A DNA stretch of 64,000 nt from Zeugodacus cucurbitae (GCF_028554725.1 NC_071667.1:15979501-16043500), one strand, 5' to 3'. Positions 1-12,575 are shown, counted from the first letter of the stretch. The notes: a model not told the origin generated them from the letters alone. Program-made: numbers and translations.

Positions 1-174
1 TCCGTTATTCGTCGTATTTTTGCATATGACAAAAATAGATAACGGTAAATTTGAGTAAATGCTTTATGAATGATTGAAACTTCGTATAAGCGTCGCGCCA
101 GTTGCCTTTATTTAGCTGTCGGTCTCTTTTTCAGTGCGTGGCGGCTGGAGTGAAAGTGTCTTTTTTAATTAACA

Positions 175-933
175 ATGTCTTTTAAAAAAAGTGGTGCTGA
201 AGTTTTAAAAAAATGGGAAAACAATTTAATAACATTTGAAAAATCTAAGAATAAGAGCAGAGAAATCAATAACATTGAAAACCCCTTGAGTGAATTGTGT
301 AAGATTCCAAAACAGACCGTGATTATAGGAAGTTATAATGAATTAGCAAAAACGGAGAAATTGAAAAAGAAAAGATGCCAGATTATTTCAAACGAAATGA
401 TTGCCTTGTGGTCGAAACTAAACTTTCCGAGCATAACACGTATAGCTGCACAACGGAAGATAACAAAAGTTTTATATGATTATTCAACATTTTTAAAATT
501 CCCGGATGGCAGAAATGTTACAATGGCGTTCAACATGTTATGTGATATAACTGATTTAAAAGGTGTCTGGCTAGGAACTGAGGACAAAAAGTTGTATGAA
601 CTCCAAACAACTACAAATGGAGAAGTTGGGTATACGACAGCTAAAGCAGTTTGTGTGCATCCCTCCAAAGCTGCCCTTTTAAGAAAAAATGTTCAAAGCA
701 CCTCATGTTTAAATAAAGTGGCGCTCAACACTTCAACATCATCAGCTGAATCTGTCGAGCAATTCAAAACTGCGCATAAGTGTTTTCTTAAACACTGGGT
801 AAAAGAAGAATCTGCCCACAGTACACACAGTAGAAAACCTTATTCGTGGGGAATTCTCGATGGTAAGATAGGCGCCATCTTGGAAAAACGCAGTGCTGTA
901 TATATTGAGTACTTCATTTTAGTAAAACTTTAG
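175..933 (+). CDS. Unrecognised 252-aa protein, possibly transposon-derived
   Basis: This is the longest open frame in the first 3 kb. The start ATG follows AACA (A at -4 and -2) and the frame runs 252 codons to TAG. I do not recognise the family. The first ~75 residues are lysine-rich (KKSG, KKWENN, KKKR). A more structured middle follows around residues 80-165: a hydrophobic stretch with ALWSKLNFPSI, then LCDITDLKGVWLGTEDKKLYELQ cut here into two motifs (VWLGTEDKKLYELQ and VGYTTAKAVCVHPSK). A Ser/Thr-rich linker and a short aromatic C-terminus (YIEYFILVKL) complete it. No membrane segment or signal peptide is evident. The sequence before the ATG contains a polypyrimidine-AG run (CTCTTTTTCAG at about 125-135), so the ATG could lie in a spliced exon. 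Nothing around it suggests a function. It could be a host gene, a retrocopy or an ORF of a transposon; I lean weakly to the last because the flanks are featureless AT-rich DNA. Confidence 0.45.
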   Translation: MSFKKSGAEVLKKWENNLITFEKSKNKSREINNIENPLSELCKIPKQTVIIGSYNELAKTEKLKKKRCQIISNEMIALWSKLNFPSITRIAAQRKITKVLYDYSTFLKFPDGRNVTMAFNMLCDITDLKGVWLGTEDKKLYELQTTTNGEVGYTTAKAVCVHPSKAALLRKNVQSTSCLNKVALNTSTSSAESVEQFKTAHKCFLKHWVKEESAHSTHSRKPYSWGILDGKIGAILEKRSAVYIEYFILVKL

Positions 934-2866
934 TCATAAAATAGCAAATATTATGTATATAGCTGTCTTATATAAAGCGAAATTATTTATTTATACTATA
1001 TTTCAATTATAGAAGATTTTAACATCAATGTGTGCCATATTATTGCAAAAAAATTATTAAATGTAGATGAGATATTTCATAAGTGGTGAGAATAAAATAC
1101 AGCTCTCATACAAGTACTTCTCTGTGGTACGTTATTTTTGGCCACATTTATTTAAACTCAACTGGCACACAATTAGCAAAAAATCCATTTTTGCTAGTTT
1201 TTACTTAAATTATTACAAACAATTATATTTAATTATATTTGAAGCTTGGAAGTACACAAAAGTGAAATGATACGTGGTTGCCTCCTTATTAAACATTTTT
1301 AAAACAAAATATGTCATGATCCTATTGAATAGGCATTTCAAACCATCGGGTCCAAGGTGACAAGAATCAAAATCGTCATTTAATACTAATATAAGTTTTT
1401 TATGAAATTTATAAAAAGCTCAAGAGCTTTTACCAAGTTTGACGAATCCTACACTTTTTATTTTGTAAAAGTATAGGCGTCTTCAGAGATCTACCCTTTC
1501 TCGAATAATGTTAAAGACAGCAAACAATTGTGCATTTTAAAATATTCATTATACATATAACCATATAAATATGAAAATGAATTTCTCTGAAGAAAATCGT
1601 TTTCAATTATATCAATTTCCATACAATGTCTAATAGATTGCTGACTATCTATGGAAGACATTGCCAATGCTTGAAAAGTTTGCCAAGAACTATCTTGAAC
1701 CAGACAAACATACTCTTTCAAGGTTATTTAGTGAAAATTATTCAAATTGTTTAATAGTAATATTAAACTTTTTAAAATTTGAAAGCGCCAAATACAGTGT
1801 CACCAACCCAGGGATGTATTTATTTTAATACAATATTTAAAAATTAGTTGAATCGCGTTATACACTTGTACATAAAATATAACTAACTTATCAATAAATA
1901 ACATTTAATACCACCATAAAATTTAATAAATATGCGAAATAATTTAAAATAATTCCAATAATAATTAAAAAATTATTTTATTTAATAATTATTTAAGTAC
2001 TGTTCATCGGACTTTAAAATTTTTGTGAAGATTAAAGGCTAGCACAACACCCTAATTACCACAATTGTAGCAAAAAAAAGCGTAGCACACAACCCAAGTA
2101 CGCCTCGGTGGTGTGTTAAAAGATGAAAAATAATGTAAACAAACGAAAGGTTTTCTACTGTATATACTGAGATTCTGCCATTCTGAATTTAAAAAGATCT
2201 AATATTTGCGCTGAAAGAGCCATCAAAGTTATTCAGGAAATTTACCCTTTTCGTAAATCTGAATATAGTTTAAATCTTAAGTTTATCTCAAATAATATCA
2301 AAATGAATTAAATAATGAACTAAAACGTGTATTTACTATAAAAATGTATTTGTCTTGTACTTAAATTAGTCTTATTGCTTCTAAATCAAAATTTGTCTTC
2401 TTCTTCTTCTCATATAATATATGATTTTTTTCAATTTAAATTCTGCGTGAAGTTTTTGAAATAAATCGAAAAACTAAAAACGCAATTATCATTTTTTTTA
2501 CTATTCCTCATCGTGTTATGGCATGTAAAGTAGGTGTTACAAAAATAGACTACCCCTAATATACATATTACTTCCCATCTCCAACCCTAAAAGGAGCTTT
2601 GTGCGTACTTCCACATGAGCAAACAAAAGGAAATGCTAACCATATTTTCGTTCGTTATTGCTCATTTCGGATTTTTGTCAAATCCGTGAAAATACCACAT
2701 AGTATATAGCTATTTCTCCTGATGGGAATCCGAGAAAACCCTTTGGGATGTTCATCCTTTTTCTAGAAGTTAACCAAATATAACCTTATATAAATAACAT
2801 ATACTTTCAAAGGATCTTGCGTATTTTCATTCTGGCCTGATTCTCACATTAGTATCATAAATAATA
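934..2866. other. Gene-free AT-rich stretch
   Basis: Nearly 2 kb between the 252-aa ORF and the first MITE. Only short spurious frames occur. Many A/T runs and weak inverted repeats are present (for example around 1447-1475), but nothing I can name. Confidence 0.5.
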
Positions 2867-3130
2867 GTGGTACTCATTTAACGTCGTAAACGTATGGCAA
2901 AATCGCAAAATTACAATATCGTAAAACAGCTGTTAATTTTTACATGCATTTCATTTTACAACAATCTTGCAAATATGCGAGACTTTTTTCAGTGGCATTC
3001 AGGGCATGCTTACAATTAATTCACAATAAGCTGATGTTACCACAATATTGCCAAAGAGCGCTCATTTAACATTTGTTGCCATATTGAAATTTACTATATT
3101 TATATCATTGCAACGTTAAGTGAGTACCAC
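2867..3130. mobile_element. 264-bp MITE with TA target duplication
   Basis: The ends are inverted copies of each other: GTGGTACTCATTTAACG at the left matches, with one mismatch, the reverse complement of CGTTAAGTGAGTACCAC at the right. The element is flanked directly by TA on both sides (2865-2866 and 3131-3132), the signature of a Tc1/mariner-type non-autonomous element. It has no coding capacity. It lies about 55 bp beyond the stop codon of the alpha-esterase pseudogene. Confidence 0.75.
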
Positions 3131-3184
3131 TAACAAAAACTCATGCCGACTGTTATCATAAATTTTATTATCCACACGCATACT

Positions 3185-5774
3185 CTACTCTTTAAATAAT
3201 AAGTCTTTATTTCTGTCAAAAGTGCTCGCCCACACTTTAACGTTTTCCATTTCTGGCCAATTTATAATCTCTAATTCTTCACCGATATTTAAACACTTGT
3301 AAGCTGAGCGGACGGGTTCCCATATCAGCGATTCCAAACCATGGACTTGGTTATCATTTGGATTACCAGTTGCGGCGAATTGAGTCCAAATGCCAACTAT
3401 GCGTTGTATGGTGCGATATTCAGGGCTATCCCTAGGGGCTGCGCTAGCCATAGCATGCGAGAAAAGATAGGCTAATTCATCGGCATGGGAAACACCCTTT
3501 ACACCACGACCGAAACGCCAAATGGGGTAGGGGTTTGATAATTTTTCCGAGTCATAGTCAAAGCGATAAAGATATGTTGGGGCGGACGAAGCGTTAGTCA
3601 AACGTGATAGCAAAACACGATGGAGAGGAAAGAGGAAGAGAAAATAGCCATTGATCTGAAATAATATTGTGTAATTGACAGGGATTTAATTAAAATGTGA
3701 TAATTTAATAATTATTTTATAAATATTAATGTGTTGTTGGATATAACATAATATATGAATGACTTGGAACGTACTTAGATTTCAAATATGACTTGAAGGT
3801 ATGTGGTAACCGTTTGAGTTTTAAATAATCGACAGTTGTACATGAAATGTGATGAAAGGAATAAACTACTTACCTCCATATATTCGTCAGCTGACAACTC
3901 AGCACTGTCGGCATGTATTTTCAGTTTCGCAGCATTTTCCGCAATATCCGCTTCATCCACAACTTCATATGGTACAAAGCTTCGACATGTCTCTAGTTCA
4001 TTTAGACATCCTTTAATAACTAAAATTTTAGTGATTATAGCAGTACAATGTTTTAGAGGTTTAGAAAGAATTGTAATTTCAGCACTCACGTGGCAGCATG
4101 AGCAAACCCTCAGCTGAAGTATGACCAGTCAACATTGGTACTGAATTACTCCAAGCGGTTTTCATTAGTTCACGTGGAGTTTTTGAAATCACACATTGTG
4201 GTGTGTCGTATGGCTCTATACAGGGTGCAAAACAAAACATTATATGGCGTTGTAACTCAACTGTAGACAGCACTTTCTCCTTCAGCTGTACTAGATCGGC
4301 CGCTTTGCATTTTTTTAAGTACTCCAAGACATGTTTTTCATCGTGTTCTCCATTATAACCGGCTAACTTTGCAAGTGGATAAGCATGACGTTCTTGACCA
4401 TTGTGCGCCCAAGAAGCAATAGCCGCACCAGACATTGTAATTGCCCGATGAAATAAACCTTTGGTTTGTTCGGTAATACTGAGATAATGCGTTGAGGCAG
4501 CGCCAGCACTTTCACCGAATACGGTTATGCAATTTGGATCGCCACCAAAGTTTGCTATATTATTATTGACCCACTTGTGTGCTAGCACTTGATCTTTTAA
4601 GCCCGCATTGACAGGTATGTCCAACTCCGGTGTGGTGAGTAAACATTGTAAATGAATAAAATAAACTTTACAAACCGAAAACACCCAATCGGTACTGGAT
4701 GGTAACCAATATAATATCTTTTTCCATGAAATACTCCGGTCCATACCAATCGCGATTCGCTTCACCCACAACAAAGCCACCACCATGGATCCAAATCATA
4801 ACCGGTCGTGGTTTATCGGATTTTTACTTTTTGTTTATTTGTATTTTTGGAGTTTTAAGAATATGAAAATTATTGGACTATACTATCTTTTAATATCTAT
4901 TATTTAAACTCACATCCTTCGCATATACATTCAAGTAGAGCTGCTGTATTTGTTATTAGATGCAATTATACAGCCCTATCTTTGGCGTTTAGACAGTCTA
5001 GCACACCATCCCAAGGCTCAGGTCGTTCAGGTGCTTTAAAGCGTAACTCGCCAAATGGTGGCTTAGCATAGGGGATTCCCTCGAAACTGTAGTATGGCAC
5101 ATCGTATATTATTCTCCGCTTGACACCCTTCACTTTGCCGAATTCTGTGTCAATTACAGCGGTCTCATTGGTCGATATTGAGCATATTTATTACCGAGCA
5201 CGCTGAAACATTGAACGCGCAGTTAGTTAATGAAGATACTATGTATACACTTTATTATGTCGCAGCATAATTGGATTGTGAATCACTACTTGTTTTTCAA
5301 CCGACTTTCGAACTAATTCACTGACATGTCCCGACCACAGAAGCTATAAATCATGTATTTCAATGTGGATGATATCGTTTTTCTTAAGTGAAAATTTCAA
5401 ACATTTGTTGTTTTCTCGATTTAGAAAGAATTCGAGAAAGTGCTTAAACTTCTACAATTCGATAATACACCATTGATATTAATCTAAATATCAAAACCAT
5501 TATCCGTAAACTATGTTGTACTCTGGGGCCTTAGTTTTTACACGCAGTAAGCAGCCACCAAAAGTTTTTTAAAGTTGCCTCTGATGACGCCGCACTCAAA
5601 AATATCTTTAAACTTAAACTCTGCAATGATACTTGTGGAACTTCTCTATCCAGATTCCCTTATTTTTTTAAATGTCTCGATGAACCAAAAGAATTAAATT
5701 ATTTATTTTTACTAAATCAAAACTCACTTTAAATGCCAACGTAGTCGCTCTATAAAACCGACATTGGAATCCAT
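3185..5774 (-). pseudogene. Alpha-esterase pseudogene (tandem copy of the intact gene)
   Basis: Same six-exon layout as the copy at 6773-9995: exon 1 at 5774-5728, exon 2 at 5202-4914, exon 3 at 4826-4676, exon 4 from about 4635 to 4086, then exons 5 and 6 down to the stop at 3185. Exon 4 still encodes the GESAGA nucleophile elbow and exon 6 keeps GVSHADE, so the 3' half is well preserved. The 5' half is broken. Exon 2 lacks 7 nt and 17 nt relative to the intact copy; the first shift gives a TAA within about ten codons, and the second removes most of the SEDCLYLN motif. The first codon of exon 3 is TAA where the intact copy has TTA. No AG acceptor remains before exon 4, so intron 3 cannot be removed normally. 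Exons 5 and 6 carry only in-frame indels. The upstream region does not resemble that of the intact copy. A carboxylesterase cannot be made from this locus without unusual splicing. Confidence 0.88.
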
Positions 5775-6057
5775 TTTGCGCAATTTGTAGTAAAATCTTA
5801 CTATTTAGTAAAAAAATTAATAATTGGTTTGGTTGCTCGTCACTGTGTTTCCACACTTGCGAATTTTAATTTACAGCGGATTTACATATGATTATCATAA
5901 ATGTGAGGTTTGATTTTCCACACCTTATAATTTATTGCAGAATATTAGAAAACCTATTAAGTTACTATAGATGAAGTATTTTACTATTAAATAAATTTTA
6001 CATTTAAATTTTATATAATCCTTAATTGTTTTAATTACTTTTCTGGAATTACATTAA

Positions 6058-6758
6058 GGGGGGGTAAGGTTTGTTTCGTCGAAAAAAGACCTTTTTTCAT
6101 GAATTTTTTTAGAAAAAATTATTGCTGTAAGTTTATTTTACTTATTATTATATGAAAGTACAACATTTGAAGGATAATTAAAAAAAAGTTTTATCGAAAA
6201 ATAGCGAGGAATAACGGATTTATCGTCGATCTCTGCAGGCACCTCGAAAAAAAGTTGTTGTGCGGTGACCAGCCTACAGCATCACTGGATCATCCGAAAC
6301 CAAAAAATCAAAGTGCTTTCTTTAGTTTGTTAGTTTGTCTTTCAATTGACGTCGAGTTCTTTTTAATTTTTCAATTTTTGGTATTTTTTCAATTTTAGAC
6401 GAAAAATCGACCTATTTGTTATTGTAAAATTGTTAGTAATTAAAATTTTTGGAAAAACTCGACGTCATTCGAGAGCTATATATGTAGAATATTTGTTCAA
6501 ACTTCCAAAACGATCGATGCAGTAGTTTTTTCTGTAGGCTGGTCACCGACTTTAAAAATTACATATTTGGGAAAATCGATTCAAAGTTTTGTACACTCAG
6601 TGCAGATAGCTGGAGGTACCGTTATTCAACCTGCTGTAACTTCGTTAGTTTTCTCCGAATGACCTAAAACTTTAACACAATATTCTTGAGATGTTGATGG
6701 TTCAGGGAAAAAATAAAAAAAAAAAGTTGTCAAACCTTACCCTCCCCCCCCCCCCCCT
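6058..6758. mobile_element. TTAA-flanked non-autonomous element (piggyBac-like MITE)
   Basis: Left end GGGGGGGTAAGGTTTG and right end CAAACCTTACCCTCCC plus a 14-C run form terminal inverted repeats. Both sides are bounded by TTAA (6054-6057 and 6759-6762), the target duplication typical of piggyBac-superfamily elements. No transposase frame is present. The interior has long A/T runs and the motif GCGGTGACC, followed by CTGGATCATCCGAAA. The same motif pair occurs in reverse complement inside the element at 40750-41449, so the two belong to one family. The right end sits only about 10 bp from the stop codon of the intact esterase. Confidence 0.7.
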
Positions 6759-6772
6759 TTAATCACAAGATC

Positions 6773-9700
6773 TCAAAATAATAAGTCTTTCTTTCTGTCA
6801 AAAGTGCTCGCCCACACTTTAACCTTTTCCATTTCTGGCCAATTTATAATCTCTAATTCTTCACGGATATTTAAACACTTGTAAGCTGGCTCAGCTGAGC
6901 GGACGGGTTCCCATGTCAGCGATTCCAAACCTTGGACTTGGTTATCATTTGGATTACCAGTTGCGGCGAATTGAGTCCAAATGCCAACCATGCGTTGTAT
7001 GGTGCGATATTCAGGACTATCTTTAGGCGCTGCGTTAGCCATTGCATGCGAGAAAAGATAGGCTAATTCATCGGCATGAGAAACACCCTTCACACCACGA
7101 CCGAAACGCCAAATGCGGTAGGGGTATGGTAATTTTTCCGAGTCATAATCAAAGCGATATAGATATGTTGGAGCGGACGAAGCGTTAGTCAAACGTGATA
7201 GCAAAACACGATGGAGAGGAAAGTGGAAGAGAAAATAGCCATTGATCTGAAATTATATTGCGGAATGGACAGTAATTTAATTAAAATGTAGTAATTGTAT
7301 AAATATTTGAATGGGTGTTGTAGGATGTAAGATAACACATAAATGTCTTGATACATTTAAAATTTCAAATATAACTTGAAGATTTGCGGTGATCGTTTGA
7401 GTTTTATATAATCCGCATTAGTACACGAAATATGATTAATCGAATGAAATAATGAACTGGAACTACTTACCTCCATATATTCGTCAGCTGACAACTCAGC
7501 ACTGTCGGCATGTATTTTTTTCAGCTTCGCAGCATTTTCCGCAATATCCGCTTCATCCACAACTTCATATGGTACAAAGCTTCGACATGTATTCAACTCA
7601 TTAAGACAACTCGGATTTGCATTAATAACTGCAAGTTTATTGAATATATCAATGCAATATTTTAAAGGTATCGGAAAAATTTTAATTTTATCAACACTCA
7701 CATGGCTGTATTACCAAGCCCTCGGCCGAAGTATGACCAGTCAACATTGGCATTGAATTACTCCAAGCGGTTTTCATTAGTTCACGTGGACTTTTTGAAA
7801 TCACACATTGCGGTGTGTCGTATGGCTCTATACAGGGTGCAAAAGGAAACATTATATGGCGTTGTAATTCAACTGTAGATAGCACTTTCTCCTCCAGCTG
7901 TACTAGATCGGTCGCTTTGCATTTTTTTAAGTATTCCAAGACATGTTTTTCATCATGTTCTCCATTATAACCGGCCAACTTTGCAAGTGGGTAAGCATGA
8001 CGTTCCTGACCATTATTCGCCCAAGAAGCGATAGCCGTACCCGACATTAGAATTGCGCGATGGAATAGACCCTTGGTTTGTTCGATAATGCTGAGATAAT
8101 GCGTCGAGGCAGCACCAGCACTTTCACCGAATACGGTTATACAATTTGGATCACCACCAAAGTTTGCTATATTATTTTTGACCCACTTGAGTGCCAGCAC
8201 TTGATCCTTCAAGCCAGCATTGCCAGGTATGTCCAACTCCGGTGTGGTGAGTGTAAGAAAACCTTAATTAAGTTGGTTAGTTTTTTTTCAAAATAAATAG
8301 AAAATTATATTTTACAAACCGAAAACACCCAATCGGTACTGGATGGTAACCAATATAATATCTTTTTCCATGAAATACTCCGGTCCATACCAATCACGAT
8401 TCGCTTCACCCACAACAAAGCCACCACCATGGATCCAAATCATAACCGGTCGTGGTTTATCGGATTTTAACTTTTTGTTTATTTGTATTTTTGGAGTTTT
8501 AAGAATATGAAAATTATTGGACTATATTATCTTTTAATATCTATTATTTAAACTCACATCCTTCGCATACACATTCAAGTAGAGACAATCCTCCGAACCC
8601 TCTGCTGTATTTGTTATTAGATGCAATTGTACGGCGCTATCTTTGGCGTTTAGACAGTCTAGCACACCATTCCAAGGCTCTGGTCGTTCAGGTGCTTTGA
8701 AGCGTAACTCACCCACTGGTGGCTTAGCGTAGGGGATCCCCTCGAAGCTGTAGTATGGCACATCGTACATTGTTATCCGCTTGACACCCTTCACTTTGCC
8801 ATATTCTGTGTCAACTACAGCGGTCTCATTGGTCGTTAAACGATATTGAGCAAATTTATTACCGAGCACACTGCAAGATTGAAAGCGCAGTTATTAATGA
8901 AGAGACTAATCGTCACAGCATAATTGGATTGTGAATTACTACTACTAGCCTTGTTTTTCAACCGATTTTCGAACTAATTCACCGACATTTCGCAACCAAT
9001 GAAGCTTTTATTGATACATGTATTTCAATGTGGATGCTATAAAATTTTGTTTAGGAAAGAATATGTTTATATACATATATTAATCTAATTACCACAACAT
9101 TATCGGCAATCTATATTATTTCCAAGGACTTAACCCTTTCGAGCATCATGTAACAGATATGTTACAAATCTCTTTCGAACACGCAATATGGTGAAAAATA
9201 AAGTTTGTTAATTTTTATTTTTTTGTGACGTCATTGGTACGATACGTGTTATACAATTCCGTTTAATTATTTTTTTACATACACGCATTTAGTGAACACA
9301 AGTCCATGCATTTTTTACGAAGTTCATAAAAACATCATTTGTTTTAAAGTACATGGTTTTTTTTAATCTTGTGAACAGAAATTCCTTTTGTTTGGAAATC
9401 GATTAAATTAATCTGGAACACATAATATTATATACCGATTTTTTTAAATAAGATATTTAATTAAAAAAAAAAGCTTAAAAATTAAAAAAAAAAGTATTTC
9501 ATTTCTTGTGAAAATCCTTTAGAATGCGTATGAATTTCCCTTTTTTGTTTAGTGAGTTCAATTATTAAACTACAGTAAAATACCATCACAAGATTTGCTA
9601 ATGATGACGCCGCGCTCAGAAATTATATTCTCTGATGATAATGATACTAGATTAGTTGTAGGCTATTCTGACAAAAGTCATCGGCATCCCATTACAGTCG

Positions 9701-9995
9701 CGAAATAATTTTCAAAATTTATCTACGTTTAAATTTTGAGTGTTAATTAGTGCTAGAAATAACAAACTTGCCAAATATATTATATAGGAAAGAAAATAAA
9801 GTTACCCCGTCGAATTCAATACAAGAAATATGGAGATACCCCATTTATGTCATATAGCCGCTTTCTATTATATATTTCGTTCAGTCTCTTAGCCTTGGCG
9901 AAACAAAAAAAAATTAAATTATTTTTTTTTTACTAAATCAAAACTCACTTTAAACGCCAACGTAGTCGCTCTACAAAACCGACACTAGAATGCAT
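6773..9995 (-). CDS. Alpha-esterase (carboxylesterase), alphaE7-like, 567 aa in six exons
   Basis: Joining 9995-9949, 8870-8558, 8470-8320, 8262-7702, 7628-7471 and 7246-6773 gives 1704 nt with consistent splice phases and GT/AG borders at every intron, ending in TGA. The product is an alpha/beta-hydrolase carboxylesterase hydrolysing carboxyl esters, probably intracellular, since I see no signal peptide (start MHSSVGFVERLRW). Visible motifs: EGSEDCLYLNVY (end of exon 2), oxyanion loop HGGGF (residues 134-138), GESAGA with Ser218, SWANN with Trp251, HTSAEGL with Glu351, and GVSHADE with His467. Ser218, Glu351, Gly137 and Trp251 fall at the same numbers as in blowfly alphaE7, the esterase linked to organophosphate metabolism, and the residues at 137 and 251 are the susceptible-type Gly and Trp. 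Length matches the family (about 570). Orthology to alphaE7 rather than a sister alpha-esterase is inferred. A second, decayed copy lies directly downstream. Confidence 0.9.
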
Positions 9996-10050
9996 TTCAA
10001 GTTCAATACCGTTTTATCACAACACCCGAACCAAGCGAATTGCTGCATCA

Positions 10051-10056
10051 AACTGA
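10051..10056 (-). promoter_or_regulatory. Candidate initiator (Inr) of the alpha-esterase
   Basis: On the minus strand this reads TCAGTT, the arthropod initiator consensus, about 59 nt before the ATG at 9995. No TATA box is seen at -30. It is a short motif and could be chance. Confidence 0.3.
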
Positions 10057-10433
10057 ATTGTGCTCGCATTATCAACTTAATTGAAAGCCCCAGCAAAGCA
10101 GGTGCAAGGTAGACAATAGTCACAAATGAAAATAAATTAATTTAAACTCAATAAAATAAAAATTTTCCAAGCAAATATAAATATTTTACAGCAATAATAA
10201 AAAATTGTAGCCCTACAATATATTGTACGAATACGTTTAATTTATTTTTAATAAGTCATTAAAATTATATATTATTCTATAGATTTATAGGTGATATACG
10301 TGATATATATAAATGGTTTTACATACACGTACACGGTGTACAAGCATACATCACAAGATAATCATTGTTTATACTCATATGGCGATAGAAATAAATTGTG
10401 ATAAAGCAAATGTCACTCGCCAGTTTCTCTCTC
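10057..10433. other. Upstream region of the esterase gene
   Basis: AT-rich sequence between the esterase 5' end and the start of the tandem duplication. It should contain upstream control sequence if the gene is expressed, but I see no recognisable binding-site cluster. Confidence 0.4.
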
Positions 10434-12244
10434 CGATTGTGTACTTTTGTATATTTATATGTTGATTTGTGTGTGTATATTACTAATGCGATCAACAGTG
10501 CCGCAGTTACCTAGTTGCACTTTTTATATTCTCGCAACATATTGCGTAAAGTAAAATCATTAAATAAATAAAAAGCAAAATTTAGTTTTATCAAACAACA
10601 AAAAGAGCAAACGAGAAATCGATTGGTAACCACGCCTTCCAGCAATATAATTGCGTTGTTAGTTAATTTTTCAACGGGCATGTAATTTACATATCCCAAC
10701 ACTGACCGATCAATCGTAGCAATTAGCGATAGATATATTTGAAATTTTGCAAAATTCTTTACTCTAGATTAAGAATATTTTATTATTATTATTTTAACTA
10801 TAATTGAGCTCTAAATATTTCCCAGGACTGCAATTTGTACAAGTTGAGAAAGTGTAAATATCGCTGCATCCGAACATAAAACTTCCTTACTTGTAATTAA
10901 TTAATGTTATTTAATGATTTGTTTTGTAAATAGAAATACTGTCATTCACGCAATTATCTATTTATAAAACTCTAGTGTTTATATGTATATACTCGTACAA
11001 AAGCAAAGATTTGTTCACAATCAATGTTTACCACAATGGATGAGGCGAGGTGAGCAATTCTTTCAACTAGAATAACACGCTTAGATTTTTTAATGCGATG
11101 TGAAGATAAGATTACATATCGCTATATAATCGAATATGTACATATAATATAGCAAGTGTGTTTTACTTTATTAATAATATTATATAATATAAATGATATT
11201 AACTTAAGCTTCACCTATTTATGATATGTGTCTTGTGGCTATTTCGTATATTCAAGCATCTGTCAATTAAAATATTGATTTAAATAAAATATAATAATAT
11301 TTGAGTTAAGAACGATGTTTGAAATTGTCGCGAGTGGACCGAGGTTAGAAAATATTAAATACCACTACTATATGTATTATATACATACATACATAAAAGT
11401 ATAGGTTGGATTATTATTATCTCCATGCCAAGGTATCGCATGCTGATTCTCTTTCATCAAGTCTACAACGACAGTTTATGAGTTCAGAGATAACGAAAAG
11501 CAATTGTGAATATAAATATGCGATGAGAAAAATAAACTGCAAGTCATGCCCTCAAAATTAATTGGGAGGTAGAAAAATTTTGATAATACTTATGTATTAT
11601 AACTACCAGTTATACCCGAGCACAATATACATATTTCATAGAGGTAAAAAAACTAAGAACTTTATTTTGCAGTAAATTGCTTTAACAATTTTTGAGATAC
11701 ATACATAAAACTAGTATCACTAGGTCAACAACACTGATATACTCTATCCAACAAGTTGTGTGTGTATAAAAATGATGTCATGTAATTCAGCATTCGTTAT
11801 CCCTCTGAGAAAATTGAATAAAACTGATTTTTTAACCTTTTATACCGCCACCAATATTTTATTTTTCTAACTTTTCAACAAGACTACACCAGTAACTATT
11901 ACGTAATAATACGCAATCGTCTCGCGTAATGAGATTTTAAGAAGCCATTTAAAGTTTGTGGGACAAGAGGAAAAATCGGAACGGCGGAACTCCGATTCTG
12001 CTTTATAATTTGCGTTTATTATCCTTTTATATAAGCGCATGTGCACCGTAAAATGTTGCATATAGTCCTTCCATATTACAAAGCTCCTTTCTCTTCGTTT
12101 TCTTAATGCTTCTGTAAGCAGCTAGTGTGTTTATTTGACTGTAGTCTTATTCGTGTGGTAAAAATGATTTTTAACAATTTCTTCCGTTTTGTCGCATTTC
12201 GGGTTTAAAAAATATATATGTATAATATACAGATTTATTAATAA

Positions 12245-12575
12245 ATTGGACGCACTACTACCAATTACTACCGACGGTAAAATACGGACGTGGACATGTT
12301 ATGGTGTGGGGGTGCATATTATACAAAACCGTCGGAAATTTTTTTTTTGTTGATGGGATTATGAACCAGCACACTTTTCCGTAAATTTTGAGAGATTGTT
12401 TGGAAAAATCCGCCATCAAAATTGGTATTTAGGATAAATTTAACTTATATCAGGATAATGACCCAAAATATAATGCCTATATCGTAAGGTCTTGGTTGCT
12501 TGACAATTTTTACAAAGTTATAGAAACGCCGACTCAATATCCTGACATAAATCCTACCAAAAAATATGGAGTGAA
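12245..12575 (+). pseudogene. Tc1-family transposase remnant (unit A)
   Basis: Translating across stops shows Tc1 signatures in order: HVMVWG-like, DGIMNQHTF, then YQDNDPKYNA (second catalytic Asp), then IETPTQYPDINP. In Tc1 elements a Glu follows this last motif as the third catalytic residue; here the sequence reads NPTKK and then runs into the 3' end of the RTE element. At least two in-frame stops and lost flanks mark it as dead. It was the insertion target of the RTE. Confidence 0.65.
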
